From Lyngbya sp. CCAP 1446/10 (GTDB lineage: Bacteria; Cyanobacteriota; Cyanobacteriia; Cyanobacteriales; Microcoleaceae), in contig NZ_JAIGNI010000060.1 in the NCBI RefSeq assembly GCF_026130175.1, positions 1 through 36,018 of the forward strand: DNA of 36,018 nt, in the 5' to 3' direction. The translations under genes and the position numbers were made by a program. The notes below the pieces were generated by a model. It searched no databases and was not told where the DNA came from. It saw only the letters and a list, made by a program, of their open reading frames with translations. The first letter of the stretch is position 1. Every line of letters starts with the position of its first letter. Below are positions 24,775 through 34,414 of this stretch, piece after piece.

Positions 24775-25347
24775 TTATTTATCGCTGTGCCGAAATTCCC
24801 AAGCGGGAACAAACTTAGAATCTCCCCAAACACCGCGGCGATTTTTCTTGGCTTCGGCTTCCGCTTGTTGGACAACAGTTGCACTCGGACAGTTTTTCAA
24901 GTATGGACGGTAAACCATTGCTAATCCTTCGCGCAGCAAAACTTCTTGAGCAAATCTGCCGTTTGGCAAGCGAACTTCGCTAATTTTTCGGCCGTAACGG
25001 TCAGTATCAGTGACTGTCAAAACGACTCGACCGCCCCCTTCTTTGACTAGCTGCTGCATTCTTTGCTCGGCTAGATTTCCCCACTTGAACTGATTTTTTT
25101 CGGCTGCTTTTTTACTATTTTTTTCGGCGTTGGTGTGGGCAATTTCCGGTGCATCTACGCAGGCAAAACGCACTTTGATATCCTTGCCAGCGGCATCGGT
25201 GGCAACAAGTGTATCGCCGTCGCTGACTCGTTTTACAGCATAGTTATTCGGCGGTAGCTTTTGAGGACAGCCGGAGAGTAGGAATAGCAGAACAACTGCG
25301 CTCAAGCTGGTGATTGTAGGGGAAATGGGGATTTTATTTTGCCTCAT
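24775..25347 (-). CDS. Thermonuclease (SNase-like) family lipoprotein
   Basis: 190 residues. An amino hydrophobic segment ends in the lipobox LLSGC (Cys27), so it is probably anchored to a membrane facing the periplasm. The staphylococcal-nuclease fold follows with all catalytic counterparts present: DGDT with Asp45, VRFACVDAPE with Arg60, Asp65 and Glu68, and DRYGR with Arg120. The enzyme should be a calcium-dependent nuclease acting on DNA and RNA. It lies 13 bases downstream of polA on the same strand, so co-transcription is likely. The role may be nutrient scavenging or turnover of extracellular DNA, which is inference. Confidence 0.88.
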   Translation of the reverse strand: MRQNKIPISPTITSLSAVVLLFLLSGCPQKLPPNNYAVKRVSDGDTLVATDAAGKDIKVRFACVDAPEIAHTNAEKNSKKAAEKNQFKWGNLAEQRMQQLVKEGGGRVVLTVTDTDRYGRKISEVRLPNGRFAQEVLLREGLAMVYRPYLKNCPSATVVQQAEAEAKKNRRGVWGDSKFVPAWEFRHSDK

Positions 25348-25360
25348 AATTCTCTATTTT

Positions 25361-28300
25361 TTATTTTGTTTCCATCCAATTTTGCCCCGCGTGAATATCA
25401 ACTATCAACGGTACGCTAAGCGGCAGAGCATTTTCCATCGCAGTTCTAATTTTCGGCTGCAATTCTTCCCATTCATCCGGTGGGACTTCAAAGATTAATT
25501 CATCGTGAACTTGCAGCAGCAGTCGCGCCTGATAGTTTTGTAAAATTTTGTTGACCTCAATCATGGCAAGCTTAATGATATCAGCACTGGAACCTTGAAT
25601 GGGAGCGTTGGCGGCGGCCCGCAAAGATTGGGCGTCATTTTTACTGAGGGACTTAAGTTGGCTGGGGTTAATTTCTTCGGGGTTGTGGCCTTTCAAGCGG
25701 CGGAGGCTGCCATGCTCCTCGAAGTTGAGATAGCGACGACGACCTAGTATAGTGGAAACATAGCCAAGGGCGATCGCACTTTTTTTCACACCCTCCAAAA
25801 ATTCAAAAACCTTACTGTAACGCTCGTTAAATCGTTCAATAAACTTTTTACCATCTGCGGAAGATTTGCCCATCGAACGACCAAACTTAATCGCCCCCAT
25901 ACCATAAACTACCCCAAAATTAATCGTTTTGCCAAACCGTCTTTCATCGGGAGTTACTTCCTCCTTTTCAAACAGTAGTTGAGCCGTCAGGGTATGCACA
26001 TCTCGGTTATTTTGGTAAGCTTCTATTAACACAGGTTCTTGACTCAAATGAGCCAAAATTCGCAGTTCAATTTGAGAATAGTCAGCCGACACCATCAGCC
26101 AACCAGACTCCGGCAAAAAAGCCTTGCGAATTTGCCGCGAAAACTCGGTACGGATGGGAATATTTTGTAAATTTGGATTGGAAGAAGAAAGGCGGCCGGT
26201 ACCAGTTGCAGTTTGGTTGAAATCTGTATGCACTCGCCCGGTATCTGCACGCACTAACTGCGGCAAAGCATCGACGTAGGTTGATTTTAATTTAGACAAT
26301 GTTCGGTGTTCTAATAAATCGTCTACAATCGGATGGTCTCCTTGCAATTTATCCAAAACAGCCGCGTCGGTAGAATATCCAGTTTTGGTTTTGCGAGACT
26401 TTTTCTGAAATTCATCGGGGATTTTTTCTAACAAGATTTCGCTGAGTTGTTTGGGCGAACCTAAATTGAATTTTCTCCCCGCTGCTTCATAAGTATTTTC
26501 TTCGAGTTGTGCTAATCTCTTTTCTAGCTGCTGGGATAGTTCTTGCAGATACTCTGAATTAATCCGAATTCCGCAGTATTCCATTTCTGCTAAAATTGGT
26601 TCTAAAGGCTGTTCTACTTCTAGCAGTAACCCGTGCAAAGTTTTTCCGGGAAGGCTAGCTTGATCAGCTTTATCCAATTCGGCTTTAAGTTTACTTACTA
26701 ACCCAAATGTGGTGTGAACATCCATGCCGCAGTAGTCAGCTACTTTGATAATACTGATGTCAGCAATTGTTTTGTTTTTCGGTACTAATTCCTTGTAACT
26801 TTCTGCGACAATGCCTAAGTATTTCCTTGACAATTCGCTGAGACTGTGGCTGGTTTCTGGGTTGAGTACGTAACTGGCTAGCATGGTGTCAAACACTACT
26901 CCGGCGAGTTTGACTCCTTGACAGCGTAGGATCGATCGATCAAATTTAGCATTTTGCAGCGCCTTCGGATAACTCTCGCTTTCCAAAATCGGACGCAAAG
27001 CATTTAAAACCGTGGCTTTGTCCAAATTTGTGCCCGTTTTATGTCCCGTGGGAATGTAAGCTAAATCTTGTTCTCCGGTTCCCCAACAGCAGCCAATTCC
27101 GACTAATTCGGCGTCTCGCGGTTCTAAGGCGGTGGTTTCGGTATCCCACGCCACGGGTGAGGCTTTGTCTGTGAAAGTTTGCAGGAGTTCGACTAATTCG
27201 TTTAACTGTTCGATTGTTTGAATTATTTGCGGTTTAATTGGCAGTTTGTTTTCCTGCTGGGCGGCTTTGGTGTCAGAATAACTCCAAAACCACAATTCGT
27301 CTGCTTCTGAACTTTCAGAATTTGCAGCGGAAAAATCACTGGAATTATCAGCATTAGACAATTCAGAGACTGTAAATTCTCCCTTTTTCCGAACATCCGT
27401 TAAATCCCGTACATGGCTCGATGCCGAACTTCCATCCGTGACATCCGTTAAATCCCGCACATGGCTCGATGCCGAACTTCCATCCGTGACATCCGTTAAA
27501 TCCCGCACATTGCTCGATGCCGAACTTTCTTCTTCTACACCGCCAAAACGCTTTTGAATTTGCTTAACTTTGGTTAAAAAAGTTTTAAATTCCAACTTTT
27601 CCAGCATCGGAATCAAAGCTGCTTCATCAAAACCTATCAACTGACAATCTTCTAAATTGACTTCTAAAGGAACTTCTTGAATAATTGTCGCCATGCGCTG
27701 AGAATGATAAGCAGATTCCTTACCTTCTTCGAGCTTTTTCTTAGTTGCGCCTTTGAGTTGATCGATGGCTGCATAGATGCCATCAAGAGTATTGTAAGCT
27801 TCCAGTAATTGCAGGGCGGTTTTGTCGCCGATGCCTTTAACTCCGGGAATGTTATCGGATTTGTCACCGCAGAGGGCTTTGTAATCTATTACTTGTGCGG
27901 GCAAAATACCGAGTTTGGCTTTGACTTCTTCCGGGCCGTATTCTTGGGATTTGCCTTTTCCCGATCGCCTAAGTTCATCTGTACTCAAATATAACACGCT
28001 GATTTGTTTCTCAGTTTCTACTAATTGAAACAAATCTCGATCGCCCGTCAGGATTTTCACCCGATAACCGGCGGCGCTGGCTTTGTTTGCCAAAGTTCCC
28101 AAAACATCGTCGGCTTCGTAGCCCGGAGCGGTGAAGGCTGGTAAATTGAAATAGGTGAGGAGTTCTTGGAGGTTTTTGAGATCCGGGATAAAATCTTCGG
28201 GAGTTTCGACGCGACCGGCTTTGTAGGTTTCGTCTGCTTCGTGGCGAAAAGTGGGCGTGGCGAGGTCAAAGGCGATCGCCATGTACTCCGGTTCATGGGT

Positions 28301-28489
28301 GGCCATGACTTCCAGCAGAGACTTGAGAAAGCCAAAACAGACGCTGGTGGGAATGCCTGTTGTAGTTCGCAAACCTCCGTCTCGACTTTTGGCAAAGCCG
28401 TAGTAGGAACGGAAGGCCAGGGAGTGGCCGTCAACTAAGATGAAGGTAGGAGCTTGATTTTCAGACACTGACACAGATGGCGATCGCAC
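25361..28489 (-). CDS. polA: DNA polymerase I
   Basis: 1042 residues, longer than the roughly 930 of E. coli. The 5'-3' exonuclease domain (1-300) contains KALCGDKSDNIPGVKGIGDKT-like helix-hairpin motifs. The 3'-5' exonuclease is intact (WDTETT, LQNAKFD, YCGMDVHTT). The polymerase domain has motif A SADYSQIELRILAHLS, motif B FGKTINFGVVYGMG and motif C LLQVHDELIFE. It acts in Okazaki fragment processing and repair. The linker between the exonuclease domains (about 321-366) holds three copies of a 16-residue SSASSHVRDLTDVTDG unit, encoded by 48-bp tandem repeats. The thermonuclease gene follows closely. The initial MRSPSVSVSEN may include extra residues before ILVDGHSL. Confidence 0.97.
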   Translation of the reverse strand: MRSPSVSVSENQAPTFILVDGHSLAFRSYYGFAKSRDGGLRTTTGIPTSVCFGFLKSLLEVMATHEPEYMAIAFDLATPTFRHEADETYKAGRVETPEDFIPDLKNLQELLTYFNLPAFTAPGYEADDVLGTLANKASAAGYRVKILTGDRDLFQLVETEKQISVLYLSTDELRRSGKGKSQEYGPEEVKAKLGILPAQVIDYKALCGDKSDNIPGVKGIGDKTALQLLEAYNTLDGIYAAIDQLKGATKKKLEEGKESAYHSQRMATIIQEVPLEVNLEDCQLIGFDEAALIPMLEKLEFKTFLTKVKQIQKRFGGVEEESSASSNVRDLTDVTDGSSASSHVRDLTDVTDGSSASSHVRDLTDVRKKGEFTVSELSNADNSSDFSAANSESSEADELWFWSYSDTKAAQQENKLPIKPQIIQTIEQLNELVELLQTFTDKASPVAWDTETTALEPRDAELVGIGCCWGTGEQDLAYIPTGHKTGTNLDKATVLNALRPILESESYPKALQNAKFDRSILRCQGVKLAGVVFDTMLASYVLNPETSHSLSELSRKYLGIVAESYKELVPKNKTIADISIIKVADYCGMDVHTTFGLVSKLKAELDKADQASLPGKTLHGLLLEVEQPLEPILAEMEYCGIRINSEYLQELSQQLEKRLAQLEENTYEAAGRKFNLGSPKQLSEILLEKIPDEFQKKSRKTKTGYSTDAAVLDKLQGDHPIVDDLLEHRTLSKLKSTYVDALPQLVRADTGRVHTDFNQTATGTGRLSSSNPNLQNIPIRTEFSRQIRKAFLPESGWLMVSADYSQIELRILAHLSQEPVLIEAYQNNRDVHTLTAQLLFEKEEVTPDERRFGKTINFGVVYGMGAIKFGRSMGKSSADGKKFIERFNERYSKVFEFLEGVKKSAIALGYVSTILGRRRYLNFEEHGSLRRLKGHNPEEINPSQLKSLSKNDAQSLRAAANAPIQGSSADIIKLAMIEVNKILQNYQARLLLQVHDELIFEVPPDEWEELQPKIRTAMENALPLSVPLIVDIHAGQNWMETK
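27393..27529. repeat. In-frame 48-bp minisatellite within polA
   Basis: Three 48-bp units start at 27393, 27441 and 27489. They are nearly identical, with small differences such as cgtacatgg versus cgcacatgg and cgcacattg. They encode the 16-residue repeat in the interdomain linker of DNA polymerase I. Because the unit is a multiple of three, copy-number change preserves the frame. Confidence 0.95.
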
Positions 28490-28766
28490 GAAACAGCTTT
28501 ATCATTCTACTCATTTGTCATACCTGTTTGAAAATAGCATCTAACTGCAAACAAGCTCTAAACCCTTATATAATCAGTCATTCCCAATTCTAAATTCTCA
28601 AATCAAAAATCGTGCGACGCTCGCGCTAGCCGAAGTCTCAAACCTCAAATCGCTCGATCGGCATAATGTGCAGCTTGGCTCAGAATAGTAGAAGATGTTA
28701 CGTGCGATTCACGCGCGGGATAGCTTCGCTTCACGCAAATTTACCAACACCTGCCGATCGAAGCTT

Positions 28767-30089
28767 ATGGGTGATATTAATCGATGCTACGAAATCCTCG
28801 AAATTGAGCCTGGAGCTTCCCTAGAAGAAATTAAGCACGCTTACAGGGATTTAGCCTTTGTGTGGCATCCCGATCGGTTGCCCCCAGGCGATCGCCTGCA
28901 ACAAAAAGCCCAACACAGATTAACCGAAATTAATCAAGCTTACCAGGAATTGCTGTTGTTTCTGAGTCAACCTGAACCAAAGTCGATCGACCAACAGCCA
29001 CCGCAGCAGCCACCACCTGCGGAAAAGCCTCCAGAAAAGCCCCTGAGAAGGCGTTCTGGAAAATCAGCCGGTAGAGTTGGTGCTCAGCGCAGTCACACCC
29101 GCCCCAAAGCCGCATCAAAAAAAACTCAAACTCAAAACAAGCCCAAAAGCAAAAAACGATTGACAACTCAAAATCGGGAATCGTCGCGGGGGAAAAAGCT
29201 ATCTGGGCGTAGCGTGGCGAGGGAAGCATGGCTATCTCCAAACTATCGAAACCTTACCCCGAAAAAGAAACAAGAATTTCCGACTCAATACTCAAAACCG
29301 TGGCTATCTCAAAACTATTCCAGCTTTCCTTGGGGGCCGCTGACAATCGCCGTAGCGAGTTACGCTTTGACTGGCTGGATTTTGACTAAATCTGAGGCCC
29401 CGCTGTGGATGTCGACTTTAATCTGCGGTGCGGATTGGCTGTGGGCTGCGATTTTGCTGGCGGAGGGTTCGGCAACGCCTAGAGTGTGGCTGGCGGCGTT
29501 AGTTTTGGCTGGAGCGGTGGGGGGGTCGATCGCAGGTTTTCAGGCGGGAGGAATGGTAACGGGGGCTGTCTGGGCGCTAGTTGGAGCTGGTTTGGGGGCG
29601 ATCGCCAGTTCCGAGGCAGAGTCTCGCGCCGTAGCTGTAGTTTTGGCCGCGGCGGGAGTGGCGACAGTGGTGGGATTGATTGCTGGGACGGGTTCTGGGG
29701 ATTGGCGGAAGGCGTTAGTTGTGGCGGTGTCTTGGGGGATTGTTGGTTTGACGTGCGGGCTGGTGGCGGAAGTAGCTGTTAATTCTCGCGGATCAACGAT
29801 AGGGCTTGTAGGCTTGATCGGGTTGGGAATGGGGGCGTGGGCGGGGGTTTTGGCTGGGGCGGGTTCGGAGGCTTTGGCTGGGGCCTTGAGCATTGCTGGA
29901 TCTAAGACTGTTTATGGGGCTTGGGCTGCGATGGGGATGATTGCGGGAGTTGTGGCGCGGATGGTGGCTGGTGAAAGGTCGATCGCCACTGGCCGCGGGC
30001 TGTACACATTTATCTTGTTAGTCGCTACTTCTGGTTTTGGGCTGTGGTTGGGAAATTGGTTGGTTGGTCGATCGCATCTTTTCAATTAG
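28767..30089 (+). CDS. J-domain protein with Gly/Ala-rich membrane region
   Basis: 440 residues from the ATG at 28767 (MGDINRCYEIL). A longer frame to 28695 adds 24 residues encoded by a repeat-like stretch and is unlikely. The J domain (1-65) carries the HPD motif (34-36) needed to stimulate DnaK. A Pro-rich segment (75-95), a strongly basic linker (95-165) and two WLSPNY/WLSQNY units follow. From about residue 190 onward there are many Gly/Ala/Val-rich hydrophobic helices with glycine-zipper spacing. It is likely a membrane-anchored co-chaperone recruiting DnaK to the thylakoid or plasma membrane. The stop codon lies in a TTAGTCA repeat, and a terminator hairpin follows at 30148. Confidence 0.8.
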   Translation: MGDINRCYEILEIEPGASLEEIKHAYRDLAFVWHPDRLPPGDRLQQKAQHRLTEINQAYQELLLFLSQPEPKSIDQQPPQQPPPAEKPPEKPLRRRSGKSAGRVGAQRSHTRPKAASKKTQTQNKPKSKKRLTTQNRESSRGKKLSGRSVAREAWLSPNYRNLTPKKKQEFPTQYSKPWLSQNYSSFPWGPLTIAVASYALTGWILTKSEAPLWMSTLICGADWLWAAILLAEGSATPRVWLAALVLAGAVGGSIAGFQAGGMVTGAVWALVGAGLGAIASSEAESRAVAVVLAAAGVATVVGLIAGTGSGDWRKALVVAVSWGIVGLTCGLVAEVAVNSRGSTIGLVGLIGLGMGAWAGVLAGAGSEALAGALSIAGSKTVYGAWAAMGMIAGVVARMVAGERSIATGRGLYTFILLVATSGFGLWLGNWLVGRSHLFN

Positions 30090-30113
30090 TCATTAGTCAT
30101 TAGTCATTAGTCA
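30086..30113. repeat. Four TTAGTCA heptamers at the end of the J-domain gene
   Basis: Four tandem TTAGTCA units. The TAG of the first unit is the stop codon of the upstream gene. Confidence 0.9.
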
Positions 30114-30147
30114 TTACCGTAAGTTTCCTGGTTTACGCATCGGGGGC

Positions 30148-30177
30148 TAGAAACCCGGTTTCTACGAGTTTTTTTTG
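30148..30177 (+). terminator. Rho-independent terminator after the J-domain gene
   Basis: The hairpin TAGAAAC-CCG-GTTTCTA (30148-30164) is followed by cgag and a run of eight T. It is an instance of the AGAAACCCGGTTTCT palindrome family seen elsewhere in the window. Confidence 0.75.
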
Positions 30178-30196
30178 TTGAGTCACGATAAATCTA

Positions 30197-30216
30197 CAAA
30201 AAAACCGGGTTTCTGA
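30197..30216 (-). terminator. Possible minus-strand terminator
   Basis: Read on the minus strand, CAGAAACCCGG is followed by a run of seven T, a short AAACC/GGTTT hairpin. It could end transcription from the large signalling gene at 30362-34414. The stem is weak. Confidence 0.4.
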
Positions 30217-30256
30217 GGTTGCAAGTGCGATCGGCAAACACTGAAACCATCGCTTT

Positions 30257-30363
30257 TCTTCCCTCTTCCCTCTTCCTTCTTCCCTCTTCCTTCTTCCTTC
30301 TTCCTTCTTCCCTCTTCCTTCTTCCCTCTTCCTTCTTCCCTCTTCCCTCTTCCTTCTTCCTTC
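30257..30363. repeat. About 15-unit TTCTTCC/TTCCCTC heptamer array
   Basis: A polypyrimidine array of 7-base units, the complement of the GGAAGAA array after thrC. It runs up to and includes the TGA stop codon region of the large minus-strand signalling gene. Several overlapping open frames across it are artefacts of the repeat. Confidence 0.93.
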
Positions 30364-33300
30364 AGCATAACTCCCAGCACTTATCACTTTTCAGTAGGGC
30401 TTCAAACTCAGCACTTGGCAAAGCCTGACTGAAAAAATGACCTTGAATTTCATCGCAATCGTGCTCGCACAAAAAAGCCAGTTCCGGCTGATTTTCTACC
30501 CCCTCAGCAATCACAGTCATGTTCATACAGTGTGCCATTTGAATAATCGCTACTGTAATCGCTGCATTTTGGCGATCGTCTGCAATATCGCGAATAAAAC
30601 TCTTGTCAATTTTCAGCGCATCAAACGGAAAACGTTTCGGGTAACTCAAAGAAGAATATCCCGTACCAAAATCATCAAGTGCGAGCCTAATTCCCATCTC
30701 TCTCCACACCGTAAAAGCTTGAATTGCTGCCGTTTCATCTTGCAAAATTAGACCTTCCGTCAATTCTAATTCCAAACATTTAGGATCGAGATTAGTTTCT
30801 CTCAATATCTGGCTGACTCTCTCCGTCAATTTTTTTTGCTCAAACTGGCGGGCTGACAAATTGACAGATATCCGCAGCGGAGGCAAACCCTCTATTTGCC
30901 AAGCTTTAGTTTGCATACAAGCAGTCTCTAACACCCATTCACCCAGCGGCGAAATCAAGCCCATTTCTTCAGCCATTGGAATAAATTCCCCCGGAGAAAC
31001 TCTGCCCCTTTTTGGATGATTCCAGCGCACCAAAGCTTCAGCACCAATAATCTTCCCTGTTTTAATTTCTATTTGCGGCTCATAGTAAACTTCAAACTCC
31101 AAGCGTTTTAAAGCATTGCGAAGACAAGTTTCTTGAGTAAATTGATTGATAGAACTATTGGCAACTTTTGCCGTATAAAATTTATATTTATTGCCACCTT
31201 CTTGCTGAGAATTGTACATTGCTACATAAGCATTTTTCAGCAATTTGTCTCCATCGTTGCCGTCTCCCGGAGATAAAGAAATGCCGATACTTGCCGTGAC
31301 GTAAAGTTCCGAGCCTTTGACAATGATAGGTTGGGCTACAATATCTAAAATGTTTTGAGCAATCTTGCCAGCATCCTGTTTTTCGGCAACTGGTTCGAGT
31401 ACAATTGCAAATTCGGCAGCTTCTAAACGAGCCACAAAATTAATCTTCTCCGTGCAGTTAGTCAGCCGCTCGGCAACTTTGCAAAGTACGGAGTCGCCGA
31501 TATCGTGTCCCAAGGTACTATTAATCCGGTTAATTCTATCTAAACTGAGAGTCACAACTGGTATCATTACTGGCAATGCTTTTTGCTTGTCTAATACCTG
31601 ACTTAGCTGCTCCCGCAACAGCGCACGATTGGGCAAATTTGTTAAACAGTCGTGCTGATGTCGGTGGAGAGCTATTTGAATAGTTGTGTGCAAGTTTTTT
31701 TCCTCAAAGGGTTTCACAATATAGCCGAAGGGTTTGGTTGCATTGACGCGCCGCAAAGTTTTTTCATCAGCATAAGCTGTTAGATACACTACCGGGATCT
31801 GAAATCGCGATCGAATTGCTTCTGCTGCTGTAACACCGTCTATTTCTCCTTGCAGGTTAACATCCATCAAAACTAAATTCGGTCGGATTTTGGCTACTGA
31901 TTCAATCGCTTCTTCTCCCGAATAGACAATATCAGTTATTTGATATCCTAAAGATATTAAACTGTCGGAAATGTCTTCTGCAATGATGCTTTCGTCTTCT
32001 ACTATTAAAATTTTTTTAGTTGACATTAATTTCTTTCCTCCGATTCCTATTGGTTTGGAAAATGTTATTTGAAAAGTCGTGCCTGCTGTTTCTAATAGTT
32101 CTATTTCCCCCCGAATTTGCTTGACTAAAGACCCGACTAGCCGCAAACCGAGTGTTCGGGCCTTGCGATAATCTAACTCTTGAGGAAAACCAATGCCACT
32201 GTCGCTCACGGCTAGCACGCAAACTCTATTTTCATCTAAAGTAAAATCTATTTTAATTTTACCTTGAACTTGTCCTGTAAAAGCATATTTGAGGGAATTT
32301 GTCACCAGCTCGTTGATAATCAATCCGCAAGGAACTGCCGTATCAATATTGAGAGAACACGGCGCAATATTTGTTTGCAAATTGACGCCTTCTGTAGGAA
32401 TTTCATAAGCTTGGAATAAATTGTGGGCGAGATTTTGGATGTATTCAGCAAAGTCAATGTTTGACAAGTCTTTGGATTGATACAATTGTTCGTGAACTAG
32501 GGCCATCGATCTGACTCGGTTTTGACTTTCTTTTAACATTTCACTAACGCGGCTGTCTTGGATGTAGCGGGATTGAAGTTTGAGCAAACTGGAAATAACT
32601 TGAAGGTTGTTTTTGACGCGGTGGTGAATTTCTTTGAGGAGGACTTCTTTTTCGGCGAGGGATGCTTTGATGCGATCCTCGTCGCGCTTGCGGTCTGTAA
32701 TGTCCCGCACTACTGCTTGAATTATTTTGCGCCCGTTAATTTCCATTGCATTTAACAGCACTTCTGCGGGAAATTCTGAACCGTCTAGCCGTTTGTGTAC
32801 CCAGTCAAAGCGACAGCTACCTGTTTGCATTGCTGTGGATATTCTCTGTGCTGCTAGACTGGATGAGTCTTGTCCGCTAGGCTGAAATGGCGGGGAAAAT
32901 TCGCTAGGTTTCTTGCCGTAAAACTGTTCTTTATTTGTGCACCCAAATATTGCTAAGGTGGCGGGGTTGCAGTCAAAAAAGTTTTGTTCTTCGATCAACA
33001 TTACTGCGTCGCTTGTGGCTTCGTAAAGGCTGCGAAATTTGCATTCAGACTCTTGCAGAGAAGTGATTAATTGGGTCTTTTGAAATTCCGCGCGCTTGCG
33101 GTCGGTAATGTCTATTCCTACAGAAACTGCTGCGCTTCCTTGATGATATTTCTGACCTACTATCAAATAATTTCGGATGCTGCCGTTAATTTCTACGTCT
33201 ATTTCTTGTGAGGTTTGCTGAGATGAACTGTCAAAAAAGTTTCGGATTAGTTGTCCAAAAGTCGAGCCTTTGTCGAGAAAGTTGATTTCTTGACCGACAA

Positions 33301-34414
33301 AGCTTTCAGGAGACCGTTTGAACGAGGTTGCTAAGTGCTGGTTGACTTCAATATACCGCAAATCTGAACTTACCCAAGAAATTAGTCCGGGCACGGCATC
33401 CAAGACGGCGCGAAGTTGGTCTGTAGCTTCTTGGAGTGCTTCTTCTGATCGCTTGTGATCGCTAATATCTGTCGCCGTTCCGCACAGGCCTAACATCGCA
33501 CCGTTTTCAGCTTGGTTGACGATGCTGTTGACGCGCAGGTGGACGGGAGTACCGTCTTTGCGGATGTGTACTGTTTCGTAAGCAGAATTAAAGGTTTCTG
33601 GCTGAATGCTGGTTCTAGCTAAAAGTTGCCCTAATATTTCTATTTGTCGATGTTTTTCTTCGGGATACAAAAAGTCGGTGAAGCGGCGGCCGATCATTTC
33701 TGGCGGTTCATAACCGTAGATGCGTTTGGCGGCGGAATTGACAAAAGTTAAGAGGCCTTGAATATCGATCGACCAAATCAACTCTTGGGACGTTTCTACA
33801 AGGTTGCGGTACTTTTTTTCGCTGTCAGCAAGTGCTGCATTCCAGACTGCCGTTTGCAGAGTAAGTCGGGCTTCTAATTGTTGATTTGTTGTTGCCAGAG
33901 TTGCGATCGACTTTTTGTACTCCGTAATCTCAGTAGAAACACCGACAGCGCCGATAACCTCGCCGTTTCCATCTCGCAGCGCTGTCGATCGAATTTCGTG
34001 CATAAAATGCCCCTCTCTGGCATTCCAAGTGCGATCGTTTCCTGCTAATACCTGGGCAATATTTTCTAAGATATCTGGCTGGCTGCTGTAAAGTTCAAAA
34101 ATCGACAGCCCAACAGATTCACTTGGTTTGATTCCCAAATTTTCCAATCCTTTGCCTGCTGCAAGGGTTAACCTACCGTCTTTGTCGGTTGCCCACAGGA
34201 ACATCGGCGCACAACTGACGGCGGCGTGCAGGGTTTTGTTGGTAAGTTTTAGCCGATCGATTTCTGCCTGAAGCCGATCGCGGGTGTTGCTTAATTCTAC
34301 TGTTAGTCGATCGGCTTTTTCCTGCCAACGGGCAGCACTGTCGCACATTTCTGCGGGATTGCAGGAAGGATAGATGGATTGGTTGCAGTGTGACATGGTT
34401 ACTATGGGATGCAC
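30362..34414 (-). CDS. Multi-PAS histidine kinase fused to REC-GGDEF-EAL (c-di-GMP phosphodiesterase)
   Basis: 1350 residues, no membrane helix. Domains: short coiled coil (28-60), four PAS domains (about 60-165, 200-320, 330-440, 455-580), a HisKA_2/LytS-type dimerisation domain with [16 protein letters not shown] (about 598), HATPase with [11 protein letters not shown] and SDSGIGF, receiver (800-920, phosphorylated Asp851 in LMDVN), GGDEF (925-1085) and EAL (1095-1340). The GGDEF signature is degenerate (RLEAAEFAI), so cyclase activity is unlikely. EAL residues look complete ([37 protein letters not shown]), so it should degrade c-di-GMP. Met797 at the receiver start has GGAGGAAAG upstream, suggesting a fused gene pair or internal start. 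The stop abuts a heptamer array. Confidence 0.9.
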   Translation of the reverse strand: MHPIVTMSHCNQSIYPSCNPAEMCDSAARWQEKADRLTVELSNTRDRLQAEIDRLKLTNKTLHAAVSCAPMFLWATDKDGRLTLAAGKGLENLGIKPSESVGLSIFELYSSQPDILENIAQVLAGNDRTWNAREGHFMHEIRSTALRDGNGEVIGAVGVSTEITEYKKSIATLATTNQQLEARLTLQTAVWNAALADSEKKYRNLVETSQELIWSIDIQGLLTFVNSAAKRIYGYEPPEMIGRRFTDFLYPEEKHRQIEILGQLLARTSIQPETFNSAYETVHIRKDGTPVHLRVNSIVNQAENGAMLGLCGTATDISDHKRSEEALQEATDQLRAVLDAVPGLISWVSSDLRYIEVNQHLATSFKRSPESFVGQEINFLDKGSTFGQLIRNFFDSSSQQTSQEIDVEINGSIRNYLIVGQKYHQGSAAVSVGIDITDRKRAEFQKTQLITSLQESECKFRSLYEATSDAVMLIEEQNFFDCNPATLAIFGCTNKEQFYGKKPSEFSPPFQPSGQDSSSLAAQRISTAMQTGSCRFDWVHKRLDGSEFPAEVLLNAMEINGRKIIQAVVRDITDRKRDEDRIKASLAEKEVLLKEIHHRVKNNLQVISSLLKLQSRYIQDSRVSEMLKESQNRVRSMALVHEQLYQSKDLSNIDFAEYIQNLAHNLFQAYEIPTEGVNLQTNIAPCSLNIDTAVPCGLIINELVTNSLKYAFTGQVQGKIKIDFTLDENRVCVLAVSDSGIGFPQELDYRKARTLGLRLVGSLVKQIRGEIELLETAGTTFQITFSKPIGIGGKKLMSTKKILIVEDESIIAEDISDSLISLGYQITDIVYSGEEAIESVAKIRPNLVLMDVNLQGEIDGVTAAEAIRSRFQIPVVYLTAYADEKTLRRVNATKPFGYIVKPFEEKNLHTTIQIALHRHQHDCLTNLPNRALLREQLSQVLDKQKALPVMIPVVTLSLDRINRINSTLGHDIGDSVLCKVAERLTNCTEKINFVARLEAAEFAIVLEPVAEKQDAGKIAQNILDIVAQPIIVKGSELYVTASIGISLSPGDGNDGDKLLKNAYVAMYNSQQEGGNKYKFYTAKVANSSINQFTQETCLRNALKRLEFEVYYEPQIEIKTGKIIGAEALVRWNHPKRGRVSPGEFIPMAEEMGLISPLGEWVLETACMQTKAWQIEGLPPLRISVNLSARQFEQKKLTERVSQILRETNLDPKCLELELTEGLILQDETAAIQAFTVWREMGIRLALDDFGTGYSSLSYPKRFPFDALKIDKSFIRDIADDRQNAAITVAIIQMAHCMNMTVIAEGVENQPELAFLCEHDCDEIQGHFFSQALPSAEFEALLKSDKCWELC

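Noticed and set aside
24660..24884. Minus-strand frame of 74 codons overlapping the thermonuclease gene
   Set aside because: It overlaps the 3' part of the well-supported nuclease frame and has no domain or start signal.
28695..28766. 24-residue upstream extension of the J-domain protein
   Set aside because: The extension is encoded by a tagcttcgcttcacgc type repeat, and the J domain starts naturally at the ATG at 28767.
30133..30387. Minus-strand frames rich in Arg, Lys, Glu and Gly across the TTCTTCC array
   Set aside because: They are translations of a heptamer repeat in several frames, with no start signals or domains.
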